Shown here: one piece after another, positions 43,713 to 52,280 of the stretch
How positions within the stretch are numbered: the stretch's first letter is position 1
Layout: every line of letters starts with the position of its first letter
Source: Croceicoccus naphthovorans
Lineage (GTDB): Bacteria > Pseudomonadota > Alphaproteobacteria > Sphingomonadales > Sphingomonadaceae
Reading direction: 5' to 3'
Assembly (NCBI RefSeq): GCF_001028705.1
Contig: NZ_CP011770.1
Span: 3,227,501 to 3,291,500 of the forward strand
Length of the DNA: 64,000 nucleotides
Notes under the pieces: generated by a model
What the model saw: only the letters and a program-made list of their open reading frames with translations
Told to the model about the DNA's origin: nothing
Databases searched by the model: none
Position numbers and translations under genes: made by a program

Positions 43713-46700
43713 TTATTCGGCCGGCAGGGCGCCACCCCGGTCGGTCTGCTCGTCACGCGGGCCATGTTCGTCGCCCGGGCGATAGGTCAGGAACATGTTG
43801 CGCAGCTTTGGCCCGATCCGTTTTTCGAAGCCATCGGCAATGCTGAACCCGGCGGGGACGATGACCAGTGTCAGGATCGTCGACAGAATGAGGCCGCCGA
43901 TCACCACCAGGCCCATCGGCTGACGCCAGGCGCCATCGCCGCTGAGCGACAGGGCGGTCGGCACCATGCCCGCCGCCATCGCGACGGTGGTCATCACGAT
44001 CGGCTGCGCACGTTTATGCCCGGCGTCGATGATCGCGACCTTTTTGTCGATACCTTTATCCATTTCCTCGATCGCGAAGTCGATCAGCAGGATCGAGTTC
44101 TTGGCGACAATGCCAAGCAGCATCAACACGCCGATGTAAACCGGCATGGAGAGTGACCCTAGTCCCTCGCTGAAAAAGCCGAGGAACCAGATCACCAGCA
44201 ATCCGCCCAGCGGCGCCAGCAGCAGCGAGGTCATGTTCACCAAGGGCGAGACGACGCGCTTGTAAAGCAGGACCAGCACCGCGAAGACCAGCAGGATGCC
44301 AGTGATCACCGCGATGATGAAGTTCTGGATCATCTCCGCCTGCCACTCATCCTCACCTACTGCAGGGCTGGACACGCCGGTCGGCTTGTTTGCCATCGTC
44401 GGCAGCTTGTTAATCTCTTCCATGACCGGGCCTTTGACCTGCCCTTCGGCAAGGTCGGCACCGATGATGATGCGGCGAGACTGATTGAACCGCTGAATCT
44501 GCGTTGGCCCCGCGCCAAAGCTGATTTCCGCCACCCGGCTGAGCGGAACCGATCCGCCGTTGGCGGTCGGCACTGGCAGATTTTCGATCACCGCAATGTC
44601 GCTGCGCGAGCTTTTGGACAAGACGACACGAATAGGGATCTGGCGGTCGGATAGCGAGAATTTCGCCGCGTTCTGGTCGATCTCTCCGATGGTGGCGATG
44701 CGGATCGCCTGGCTGAGCGCCGCCGTCGTCACGCCCAGTTGCGCGGCAAGGTCCGGGCGCGGGGTGATGATCAGTTCGGGGCGCTGCAGGTCGGCCTCGA
44801 TCCGGGGGGCGACCAGCGTGTTCAACCCGCGCATTTCGTTCACGATCTTGTTCGCGGTATCTTGCAGCAGGTCCGGGTCCGACCCGGCCAGCATCACGGT
44901 AATATCGCGGCCCGATCCGAACCCGCCCGATTGTGAGGCGAAACTGGCCCGCGCGTCGGAGATTGACTGAAGCTCTGGCGCAAGGCGACGTTCGAAGTCG
45001 ATGCTGGTGGTTTTGCGGTCTTCTTTCAGTGCGATATAGATATTGGCACTGCCCTCACGCACGTTTTGCAGCGCCCGCTCCACCTCTGGCTGGGCGTAGA
45101 GCAATTCGGAAATCTGGTCCGCTACGGCAACCGTCTGTTGCAGCGTGGTGCCCGGCACCATCTCGATCCGCACGCGGCTGGTGTCGCTGTCGATCGTGGG
45201 CTGGAACTGCTGCGGAATAGTCATGAACAGAACCATCGTGAGGAGTAGCGCCCCGATCCCTCCGCAAAACGCCCAGAAACGATGATCGTAAAGCCGCGCA
45301 TAGACCCGATGGCCGAAATTGCGCAGACTGGCGAATACCCCATCGCGACCGTTTTCGCGCCGGAACATGCCAACCAACAGGCGCAGGACGAAGCTGATCG
45401 CAAACAACGCCGCGCCCGCGATGGCGGCACCGGCAGCCGCCATGCCGACCGCAGATCCGGTTGCGATCAGGGCATCTGACGCGTTCTCTCCATAATCCGC
45501 TCCGGCCAAACCAAGGACGGTCATCGAGATAAATACAAATGCGGCAAGGATCAGAGCGGGCGCGAATATCTCTATCGCGCGCGCTGGCTGCGCTTTGCGC
45601 GCCTCCGCCTTGCGCTCGTCCAGCATGAAGGGCAGCACCTTCATATAAAGGTCCATCATCCGGCCCTCGCCATGTTCGGCATGGCCGTGGGAACGCAGGA
45701 AATAGGCTGCGATCATCGGCGTGATCATGCGCGCCACGGCAAGGCTGGTCAGCACGGCGGCGACGACCGTCAGGCCAAAATTCTTGAAGAACTGACCGGA
45801 AATGCCCGGCATAAGGCCGACCGGCAGGAACACCGCGACGATCGACATCGTGGTGGCGACGACGGCCAGACCGATTTCGTCCGCCGCGTCGATAGAGGCC
45901 TGATAGGCTGATTTGCCCATGCGCATATGGCGCACGATGTTCTCGATCTCGACGATGGCGTCATCGACCAGCACGCCCGCCACAAGGCTGAGCGCAAGCA
46001 GCGACAGCGTATTCAGCGAGAACCCCATCAGGTCCATGAAGAAGAACGTGGGTATCGCGGACAGCGGGATGGCGATGGCGCTGATGATCGTGGCGCGCCA
46101 GTCGCGCAGGAAAAAGAACACCACGATAATGGCCAGCAAGGCCCCTTCGACCAGCGCCTCTATGCTGCTCTTGTACTGGTCCTTGGTATATTCGGTCGAG
46201 GTGAAGAGCGGGAAGAACGAGATGCCCGGGTTCTCTTCCTTGATCTTCTCGATCTCGGCCATCGCATCGTCATAGACCGACACTTCCGACGCGCCCTTCG
46301 CGCGCTCGAGGCTGAAGGTCACGACCTGCCGCCCCTTCAACTTGGCGACGCGGGTCTGTTCGGAATAGCTGTCGGTCACCGTGGCGACATCGCGCAGGCG
46401 GATGATCCGCCCGCCCGACAGGTTGATCCGTGTTTCGCCCAGATCATAGGCATCGCGTGCATTGCCCAGCACGCGGACCGACTGGCGCGCATCGGCGATC
46501 TCGGACTGTCCGCCCGCCGCATCGACATTGACCTGCCGCAGCACGGCGTTGACCTGCGACGCCGTCACGCCCAGCGACTGCATCTTCGCCGGATCGAGCA
46601 CGACGCGAATCTCGCGGTCCACGCCGCCGCCACGGCTTACCGCGGCCATGCCTTCGATCGAGAGCAGGCGTTTCGACACCGTGTCGTCGACAAACCAGCT

Positions 46701-47168
46701 CAGCTGCTCCATCGTCATGTCGTCTGCAGAGATCGCGAAATAGGCGATTGGCTCACCCGCGATGTCGATTTTGGTTACCTGCGGTTCGAGGATACCGTCG
46801 GGCAGATCGCTGCGAATCTGGTCGACGGTATTGCGCACCTCATTCGTCGCGTCGTTCGGGTCGATCCCCAGTTCAAACTGGATGAAGGTGTCACTGGCCC
46901 CTTCTCTGGCGGTCGACTGGATCTGGTCGACGCCGTTGATCGAACGAACCGCCGCCTCGACCTTTTGCGTGATCTGGGTGTTGATCTCGCTCGGCGCGGC
47001 GCCGGGCTGTACGACGGTCACGTTAACGCCCGGAAAGTCGATGTCCGGGTTGTTGTTCACGTCCATCCGCGCGAACGACAGCATACCCGCCAGCAACAGC
47101 CCGACGAACAGGACGATGGGCACGATCGGGTTCTGAATCGACCACGCGGAAAGATTGCGAAGGTTCAT
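43713..47168 (-). CDS. RND-family multidrug efflux permease with an extra membrane insertion
   Basis: A 1151-residue inner-membrane antiporter of the HAE-1 (AcrB) kind. The N-terminal signature FARMDVNNNPDIDFPGVNV, proton-relay aspartates in GVLVDDAIVEIENI, and later YIGVLMLLGIVAKNSILLID and QPIVMTTVAMAAGMVPTAL are as expected. It is about 100 residues longer than AcrB. The excess lies at about residues 527-608 between TM6 and TM7 and contains two further hydrophobic segments (IFAPALILAAFVFISMTVLG and VGMAAAGAAIAGAALFAISF). It would pump hydrophobic or amphiphilic drugs with the adaptor encoded upstream; no outer-membrane TolC gene is adjacent. Translation is coupled to the adaptor by a four-base overlap. 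Confidence 0.93.
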   Translation of the reverse strand: MNLRNLSAWSIQNPIVPIVLFVGLLLAGMLSFARMDVNNNPDIDFPGVNVTVVQPGAAPSEINTQITQKVEAAVRSINGVDQIQSTAREGASDTFIQFELGIDPNDATNEVRNTVDQIRSDLPDGILEPQVTKIDIAGEPIAYFAISADDMTMEQLSWFVDDTVSKRLLSIEGMAAVSRGGGVDREIRVVLDPAKMQSLGVTASQVNAVLRQVNVDAAGGQSEIADARQSVRVLGNARDAYDLGETRINLSGGRIIRLRDVATVTDSYSEQTRVAKLKGRQVVTFSLERAKGASEVSVYDDAMAEIEKIKEENPGISFFPLFTSTEYTKDQYKSSIEALVEGALLAIIVVFFFLRDWRATIISAIAIPLSAIPTFFFMDLMGFSLNTLSLLALSLVAGVLVDDAIVEIENIVRHMRMGKSAYQASIDAADEIGLAVVATTMSIVAVFLPVGLMPGISGQFFKNFGLTVVAAVLTSLAVARMITPMIAAYFLRSHGHAEHGEGRMMDLYMKVLPFMLDERKAEARKAQPARAIEIFAPALILAAFVFISMTVLGLAGADYGENASDALIATGSAVGMAAAGAAIAGAALFAISFVLRLLVGMFRRENGRDGVFASLRNFGHRVYARLYDHRFWAFCGGIGALLLTMVLFMTIPQQFQPTIDSDTSRVRIEMVPGTTLQQTVAVADQISELLYAQPEVERALQNVREGSANIYIALKEDRKTTSIDFERRLAPELQSISDARASFASQSGGFGSGRDITVMLAGSDPDLLQDTANKIVNEMRGLNTLVAPRIEADLQRPELIITPRPDLAAQLGVTTAALSQAIRIATIGEIDQNAAKFSLSDRQIPIRVVLSKSSRSDIAVIENLPVPTANGGSVPLSRVAEISFGAGPTQIQRFNQSRRIIIGADLAEGQVKGPVMEEINKLPTMANKPTGVSSPAVGEDEWQAEMIQNFIIAVITGILLVFAVLVLLYKRVVSPLVNMTSLLLAPLGGLLVIWFLGFFSEGLGSLSMPVYIGVLMLLGIVAKNSILLIDFAIEEMDKGIDKKVAIIDAGHKRAQPIVMTTVAMAAGMVPTALSLSGDGAWRQPMGLVVIGGLILSTILTLVIVPAGFSIADGFEKRIGPKLRNMFLTYRPGDEHGPRDEQTDRGGALPAE

Positions 47169-48403
47169 CGTCTGCCGCCCTTATTGGCGCCCCCGCCCAG
47201 CGTATCCTTAACCATCTGCGGCTTGATCTTGTCGCCTTCGAACAGGAAGCCGCCCGCGCGCAGAACAACGCGTTCCTTGCCGGTCAGCCCATCGACGATG
47301 GTAATACCGCGGTCGGTGACCAGACCGGTGCGGATGGACCGTCGCTGGACGGTGTTGTCCTTGGTGACGATATAGACGAACGCGCCGTCATCATCGTTCT
47401 GGATCGCGGATTCGGGCAGCATCGGCGCAGTGACGCCGCCGCTGGACAGTCGCGCGGTGGCAAAGCCGCCGGGGCGCAGTGCGCGATCATAGGCCAGCGC
47501 GATCCGCGCCTCTCCCTGGCGTGAGGTTTCATCGATAGTCGGTGAAATCTGCCAGACTTGCCCGGTGAAAACCTTGCCCGAGCCCACCGGCGAAACTTCC
47601 GCAGTGGCCCCGACCGAAAGGCGAGAGAGGTCGCTTTCACCGACCAGCGCGGCAAGCTCCATCTCGCCCCCGCGGGCAAGCGTGAACAATGGGCCGGACC
47701 CACCCGAAACGACCTGCCCCATCTCGACATTGCGCGTCAGCACAAGGCCGCCCGCCGGGGCAACGATGTTGAGGCGCGCGTTGCGGGCATTCAGTTCGCG
47801 CAGCTGCGATTCGGCAACGCGTACGCGGGCAACGGCGGCATCACGCGTCGCGGTCAGGCGGTCCACGTCGGCCTTGGAGATAAAGCCGCGATCCACCAGT
47901 TGCAGCGCACGATCAAGGTTCGACTGCGCCAGTTGGGCATCGGCGCGGGCGACCTGTACTTGCGCGGCCTGCGCCGAGGCCTGCTGCGATTGCACCGAAC
48001 GGTCGATCACCGCCAGAACCTGGCCCTGGCTCACCCAGTCGCCCTCATCCACGCGGATGTCGACGATCTGCCCCCCCTCACCCACCGAACCGATGGGCAT
48101 CGGCTTGCGCGCGGCCAAGGTGCCGCTGGCGTTGATCTCGCTGACCACGCTGGAGCTTCCCGGCACGATCACGCTGACCGTGGGAACCTGCGTGGCCGCC
48201 GGATCGTCGGCAACGGCTTCGCCCGAACCGGTGAAGAACAGCACGATGGCAACGATGCCGACGATGGCGGCGGCAGCGATCAGGGCGATCTTGATCTGGC
48301 GGCGGCGGCGGTCTTCGGCCTCTTCCATCGCAAACTCGTCGATCACCACTTCACCTTCTGCAACGTCAGGTCGACGGGTTTCGGGAGAGGTTTCGTAATT
48401 CAT
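47165..48403 (-). CDS. RND efflux periplasmic adaptor (membrane fusion protein)
   Basis: A 412-residue protein from ATG 48403. Residues about 36-60 form a single membrane anchor (ALIAAAAIVGIVAIVLFFTG), unlike lipidated AcrA. The biotinyl-lipoyl halves are EGGQIVDIRVDEGDWVSQGQ and NIVAPAGGLVLTRNVEMGQ, separated by an alpha-hairpin (QVQVARADAQLAQSNLDRAL). The beta-barrel and membrane-proximal domains follow (QGEARIALAYDRALRPGGFA, TGLVTDRGITIVDGL). Its stop overlaps the permease start. The N-terminal cytosolic segment is acidic then basic. An 8-base palindrome 36-65 bases upstream is a probable operator. Confidence 0.93.
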   Translation of the reverse strand: MNYETSPETRRPDVAEGEVVIDEFAMEEAEDRRRRQIKIALIAAAAIVGIVAIVLFFTGSGEAVADDPAATQVPTVSVIVPGSSSVVSEINASGTLAARKPMPIGSVGEGGQIVDIRVDEGDWVSQGQVLAVIDRSVQSQQASAQAAQVQVARADAQLAQSNLDRALQLVDRGFISKADVDRLTATRDAAVARVRVAESQLRELNARNARLNIVAPAGGLVLTRNVEMGQVVSGGSGPLFTLARGGEMELAALVGESDLSRLSVGATAEVSPVGSGKVFTGQVWQISPTIDETSRQGEARIALAYDRALRPGGFATARLSSGGVTAPMLPESAIQNDDDGAFVYIVTKDNTVQRRSIRTGLVTDRGITIVDGLTGKERVVLRAGGFLFEGDKIKPQMVKDTLGGGANKGGRR

Positions 48404-48438
48404 CGGTGCCTGGCCCTGAGCCACTCCACAACGGTCGC

Positions 48439-48468
48439 CTTATGCGGACGCTGTATTACGCGCATAAG
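48439..48468. promoter_or_regulatory. inverted repeat upstream of the efflux operon (operator candidate)
   Basis: CTTATGCG (48439-48446) and CGCATAAG (48461-48468) are a perfect 8-base inverted repeat separated by 14 bases. Its place, 36-65 bases before the adaptor start codon, and its symmetry suit a dimeric repressor of the TetR or MarR type. No such regulator gene lies in the window. Confidence 0.55.
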
Positions 48469-48725
48469 TCACCTTGGGCAAGAGCCGTTGGTATCAAGCG
48501 CAATTAAACGAAAAGGCCCCGCATTTCAGGGCCTGTTGACACCAGTGCTAACAAGATTTTGCGCGGCGCACAATTGCCCCTCGTCGAACGACAACAGTCG
48601 CTCGTCGGTCGGGGCAGGGCGCGGGTGCCTATTTCGCCTGCTTTAAAAATATATGCTGCGCGAAATGGCGTACCGGCGCGGGAAAATGTCGATGAAAAAC
48701 AGAAGTTCGCGGGATGCGAAGGTGA
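48469..48725. other. intergenic region between efflux operon and sciP
   Basis: With the operator this makes about 320 bases without a gene. It contains the sciP terminator (48508-48534), a TGCCCC...GGGGCA inverted pair (about 48577-48616) enclosing a small GTCG/CGAC hairpin, and an AT-rich patch TTTAAAAATATAT near 48641-48653. No reading frame has a credible ribosome-binding site. The hairpins may form part of the sciP 3' untranslated region or a small RNA. Confidence 0.4.
48508..48534 (-). terminator. terminator downstream of sciP
   Basis: Read on the minus strand, AGGCCC and GGGCCT (48534-48529 and 48519-48514) form a 6-base-pair stem with a 9-base loop, followed by TTTTCG. It is 190 bases after the sciP stop and separates that gene from the efflux operon. 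Confidence 0.6.
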
Positions 48726-49025
48726 TCAGTACTTCATCTGCCGTTCGTAAAGATCGCGATAGTGCTGAATCCGCGTAACGCGCAGGCCCTTCATGCCCGA
48801 CCGTTCGACGGCACGTTGCCACGAAGCGAATTCCTCAAGCGTCAGGTCATAGCGTTTGCACGCATCATCGATCGTCAGCAGCCCGCCATTCACGGCCGCG
48901 ACCACTTCCGCCTTGCGGCGAACGACCCAGCGGCGTGTGCTCGCGGGGGGAAGATCGTCCAGCGTCAGCGGCTCGCCAAGCGGGCCGATGACCATTGCCG
49001 GTTTGATGTCCTGGTTCTCGATCAT
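48726..49025 (-). CDS. sciP: CtrA inhibitor SciP (DUF1153)
   Basis: A 99-residue protein matching Caulobacter SciP in the conserved core: IGPLGEPLTLDDLPPASTRR, WVVRRKAEVVAAVNGGLLTI, DDACKRYDLTLEEFASWQRA and GLRVTRIQHYRD. The helix-turn-helix lies at about residues 50-75. SciP binds DNA and CtrA to prevent CtrA-driven transcription in G1, linking cell-cycle stage to flagellar and division genes. In sphingomonads the CtrA network exists but is less well studied. It overlaps the upstream hypothetical gene by ATGA. Its terminator candidate is at 48508-48534. Confidence 0.93.
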   Translation of the reverse strand: MIENQDIKPAMVIGPLGEPLTLDDLPPASTRRWVVRRKAEVVAAVNGGLLTIDDACKRYDLTLEEFASWQRAVERSGMKGLRVTRIQHYRDLYERQMKY

Positions 49026-49510
49026 TCGGTCCTCGACACAATCCCTATGCTTGGCCCTTGGTTTGGCCCTATGCTTGGCGCTTCTTGCGGCCCTTCGGCT
49101 GCCGTGGCGGCAGGGCTGCCTGCGTGATCCCGAAGGACCTGCGCAGCCTTGCGTGACGGATTGTTAGCTTCAGAAGGCTTGATATTGGGTAAACGCCCCG
49201 AACCTTCGCCGCCGGTCAGGCCCAGATGGCGCAGATCTTCGGGCGCAAAACGGCGTTCGGGCATATCGCCCGACACCCCTGCCCCCGCCGCCAGCGCGAA
49301 CAGCGTTTCCGCCGCGCGTGGGTCGAAGCTGCCTTGTGCCATCGCCAGGGCAAGGCCATGCGGATCGAACGTTTCGCCAAGCGATGCGCGCAGATCGCGC
49401 TCTGCCTGAAGGCGGGCGAGCAGCCCGTCCCATTCCACCGGGCGCAGGCGCGCTTGATCCTGTGGCGTTGCCTCTGGATCGTTCGGCAGGTGGGGGACAT
49501 TTGCCAACAT
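49022..49510 (-). CDS. hypothetical protein coupled to sciP
   Basis: A 162-residue soluble protein with no signal peptide. The N-terminal half is structured in appearance (ARLRPVEWDGLLARLQAERD, LALAMAQGSFDPRAAETLFA), the C-terminal half low-complexity (APSIGPNQGPSIGIV). I do not recognise a family. It overlaps the sciP start by four bases, so its translation drives sciP; a role in cell-cycle or motility control is inference from this coupling. An AGGGATAACCCT palindrome-like word lies about 60 bases upstream of its start. Confidence 0.65.
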   Translation of the reverse strand: MLANVPHLPNDPEATPQDQARLRPVEWDGLLARLQAERDLRASLGETFDPHGLALAMAQGSFDPRAAETLFALAAGAGVSGDMPERRFAPEDLRHLGLTGGEGSGRLPNIKPSEANNPSRKAAQVLRDHAGSPAATAAEGPQEAPSIGPNQGPSIGIVSRTE

Positions 49511-49652
49511 GAACCAACCATGGCCCGCGCTTGGTCAAGAACCGGTAAACGCGGCTTTCACGTCTTGTTAGGGATAACCCTTAGGACTTCTACGTAGATC
49601 ATCCATGCCGCACGGGCTTTTGCCCCGCGCCGCCAACGTGTAGGGGCACGCC

Positions 49653-50846
49653 ATGCCCGACAGGCCCGCCATGACCGATTCCGCCATTACACCCACGCGT
49701 CCGACGGATGCGCCCGACCCGGCTGCGCTGTTTCAGCTGGAACAGCCGCTGTCCGCGCGCCGGATCGTCGTGGCGATGTCGGGCGGGGTCGATTCTTCGG
49801 TCGTCGCGGCGCTGGCTGCGCAGAGCGGGGCCGAAGTGATCGGCGTGACGCTGCAACTGTACGATCATGGTGAGGCGGTGAAGCGCAAGGGCGCGTGCTG
49901 CGCCGGCGATGATATTCGCGATGCGCGCGCCGTGGCGGACAAGCTGGGCATCGCGCACTACGTCTTCGATCACGAAAGCGCCTTTCGCGAAGACGTGATC
50001 GACCGCTTTGCCGACGAGTATATGGCCGGGCGCACGCCGGTGCCGTGCATCCGTTGCAACATGGGCGTAAAATTCACAGACCTGTTTCGCATGGCCCGCG
50101 AACTGGGCGCGGATTGCCTTGCCACCGGGCACTATGTACAGCGTGTGATCGGCGCGGCAGGCCCCGAACTGCACCGCGCGGCGGACCCTGCGCGCGACCA
50201 ATCGTACTTCCTTTACGGCACGACCGACGAACAGCTGGCTTTCCTGCGCTTCCCCTTGGGCGGCTTGCCCAAGCCTTATGTTCGCGAGATCGCGGCCGGC
50301 ATCGGGCTGGGCGTGGCGAGCAAGCCCGACAGTCAGGACATCTGCTTCGTGCCCGATGGCGACTACGCTTCGCTTGTCAAGAAATTGCGCCCCGCTGCCG
50401 CCAACGTGGGCGACATCGTCCATGCACAAAGCGGCGAAACGCTGGGGCGGCACAAGGGGATCATCCACTATACCGTCGGCCAGCGCCGGGGGCTGGAAAT
50501 CGGCGGACAGGCCGAACCGCTTTACGTCACCGGCATCGATGCGCAGCGGCAGGCTGTGCTGGTCGGGCCAAAGCGGATGCTGGCCGTGGGCGCGATGACA
50601 GTGGTGGAAACCAATCGGATCGGGCCCCTTCCCACGACCGGGCCTGATACGCAACTGACTGTAAAGGTTCGCTCTCTTGCGAAACCGGTGCCCTGCCGGA
50701 TAGGAGGACCGTTCGGCGATGACGCGGCAACCCGCATCGTCTTCGACAAACCCGAATACGGCGTCGCGCCGGGACAGGCGGCGGTGGTCTATGCGGGGGA
50801 AAGGGTCATCGGCGGCGGATGGATAGAGGGTACCGAAAAGGCCTGA
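49653..50846 (+). CDS. mnmA: tRNA-specific 2-thiouridylase MnmA
   Basis: MnmA thiolates U34 of tRNA-Lys, -Glu and -Gln using ATP and relayed sulfur. The 397-residue protein has the PP-loop [17 protein letters not shown], the catalytic-cysteine motif [14 protein letters not shown], the downstream cysteine in [12 protein letters not shown] and the C-terminal beta domain ([20 protein letters not shown]). Start ATG 49653 is used; ATG 49671 is an alternative, since the first 30 residues are unconserved. It fits the sulfur theme of the window (suf, thiSG), though not adjacent to them. Confidence 0.95.
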   Translation: MPDRPAMTDSAITPTRPTDAPDPAALFQLEQPLSARRIVVAMSGGVDSSVVAALAAQSGAEVIGVTLQLYDHGEAVKRKGACCAGDDIRDARAVADKLGIAHYVFDHESAFREDVIDRFADEYMAGRTPVPCIRCNMGVKFTDLFRMARELGADCLATGHYVQRVIGAAGPELHRAADPARDQSYFLYGTTDEQLAFLRFPLGGLPKPYVREIAAGIGLGVASKPDSQDICFVPDGDYASLVKKLRPAAANVGDIVHAQSGETLGRHKGIIHYTVGQRRGLEIGGQAEPLYVTGIDAQRQAVLVGPKRMLAVGAMTVVETNRIGPLPTTGPDTQLTVKVRSLAKPVPCRIGGPFGDDAATRIVFDKPEYGVAPGQAAVVYAGERVIGGGWIEGTEKA

Positions 50847-51886
50847 AGCTGGAGCCGGACCGCAAGAGCCGGACGACATGGCTTGGCCTGCTGATCGGGT
50901 CGTGGCTGTTCATCGCATTGCTGGCGTGGTTCGATCCGTTCGCGATCGGCCGGTATCGGTATGAGGAACCGGCCCCGCCGGAAGAGCCGATCACGCTGGT
51001 GACGCCGCCGCGCGGGGATGGCGTTGTTCGAGGTGTCACTCTGGCGAGCGACGGGCGCGGGCAGCGTTTCGTTTTTGGATCGATTGCCGAGGCGCCGACG
51101 CGATACGGCACAAGTGATCAGTTGATGCGCTCCAGCTTTGCGGGCGAAGGTGGCGGGCCGCAAAGCCTGACCGAAGCCATGGGCAGCGAAGCCAGCGCCT
51201 TTATCGGCAATGTCGGATCGGTGGTCCGCGTAATCGCGCTGGCGGTGCCGGGATACGATCGCTGGAATTCGCAGGACGAAGAAAGGGTCGTCACCGGCGG
51301 ACAGGAAGGTTCGATGATAAAGCCGGAGCCTCTGGCAGATCGGGTTATCCTGTCGAACGGGTGCCTAAGGCTTGGGGCTGCCGACGGGCCGCTGGTGATC
51401 CTTACCCCACGCGTCAACGCAATCTTCATCGACGACGCGGGATGGCTGACGGTGGGTGGGCTTGCCGGAATGCATAGTTTGCGCGTGGGCGAAACTGGCG
51501 TCGTGCGGGGCGATCCGGTGCAGCACAACGACCCGGCGCTCGAAGCGCTACGCCTTCAATGCGGGGGCGGCGCGGGGGTGTTCGTGACCGATATTCAGCG
51601 CCCGCCCGTCTGCGACATTACTGCTGCACAGGCCGAAGAGAACCGCTCGGTTATGACCGAGAACCAGCGGCAGATCGAAATGACCATGCGGGCCGGGCGC
51701 GAGGAGCAGATCGCCAATTGCATGGCCATGGGTGAAAGCCGCATCCGCTGCCAGAACACGATCCCGCCGATGCCGCCCGCACCGGGCATGAGCATGGAGG
51801 TTCCGCACCCCGGCCTCGGTCCGGGCAATATGTGCATTCCGCAGGAAGACCTGCCACTCGGCGCTTGGACGCCGCCCGCGTCCTAA
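50819..51886 (+). CDS. membrane-anchored protein of unknown function
   Basis: A 355-residue protein whose start (ATG 50819) overlaps mnmA by 28 bases. After a basic N-terminus, residues 22-40 form one membrane segment ([17 protein letters not shown]), with most of the protein probably periplasmic. The body is beta-rich, with [20 protein letters not shown] and [20 protein letters not shown] as notable parts; the C-terminal third has several cysteines ([36 protein letters not shown]). I recognise no family. Coding bias matches the neighbours. The long overlap with mnmA suggests coupled expression. Confidence 0.75.
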   Translation: MDRGYRKGLKLEPDRKSRTTWLGLLIGSWLFIALLAWFDPFAIGRYRYEEPAPPEEPITLVTPPRGDGVVRGVTLASDGRGQRFVFGSIAEAPTRYGTSDQLMRSSFAGEGGGPQSLTEAMGSEASAFIGNVGSVVRVIALAVPGYDRWNSQDEERVVTGGQEGSMIKPEPLADRVILSNGCLRLGAADGPLVILTPRVNAIFIDDAGWLTVGGLAGMHSLRVGETGVVRGDPVQHNDPALEALRLQCGGGAGVFVTDIQRPPVCDITAAQAEENRSVMTENQRQIEMTMRAGREEQIANCMAMGESRIRCQNTIPPMPPAPGMSMEVPHPGLGPGNMCIPQEDLPLGAWTPPAS

Positions 51887-52230
51887 CCCTCGTAAGGCTC
51901 CAGCATACAGCCCCAGCCCTTGCGATAGGTCGCGGTCGTGCTGGCGATCAGCGGGACGCTGGCGGTTACCGTCTTTGCGCTCGCATCCTCGCTCAGTGAC
52001 ACCAGCGCCATCCCGTCAAGGAAGTCGCCCTCGCAAGAGGCCAGATCGCGTCCGCCGACATATTTGCACGAACAGGCGACTCGCGCGCCGAATGCCGTAC
52101 CCGCTTCGGCCTGACGGGTCAGCGGGGTCCAGCCCCATGCCAGCAGGACGGCCAGCAAAAGCACGGTGCCCATCGTCGCGCGTTTCCAGCGCGGGCGCGA
52201 TTGCGTTGGGGGCGGATTACTGGTGGGCAT
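51883..52230 (-). CDS. small membrane-anchored or secreted protein
   Basis: A 115-residue protein with a Pro-rich start, then one hydrophobic segment (TMGTVLLLAVLLAWGW) at residues 19-34 that serves as anchor or signal. The remainder has four cysteines (VACSCKYVGGRDLASCEGD, GWGCMLEP), two of them in the ACSCKYVGGR motif, and reads as a compact extracytoplasmic domain. I recognise no function. It converges with the upstream membrane protein gene, sharing four bases, and is divergent from the hydrolase gene. Sphingomonad genomes appear to hold similar proteins near beta-lactamase-family hydrolases, but I cannot confirm that here. Confidence 0.65.
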   Translation of the reverse strand: MPTSNPPPTQSRPRWKRATMGTVLLLAVLLAWGWTPLTRQAEAGTAFGARVACSCKYVGGRDLASCEGDFLDGMALVSLSEDASAKTVTASVPLIASTTATYRKGWGCMLEPYEG

Positions 52231-52280
52231 GGCGGTGGCTCGGCTTGCTAAGCGGGGTCGATGTGGTCGATCAGGCGCGG

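Noticed and set aside
49569..49583. AGGGATAACCCT palindrome between the sciP operon and mnmA
   Set aside because: Only four bases per arm match; too weak to list as an operator.
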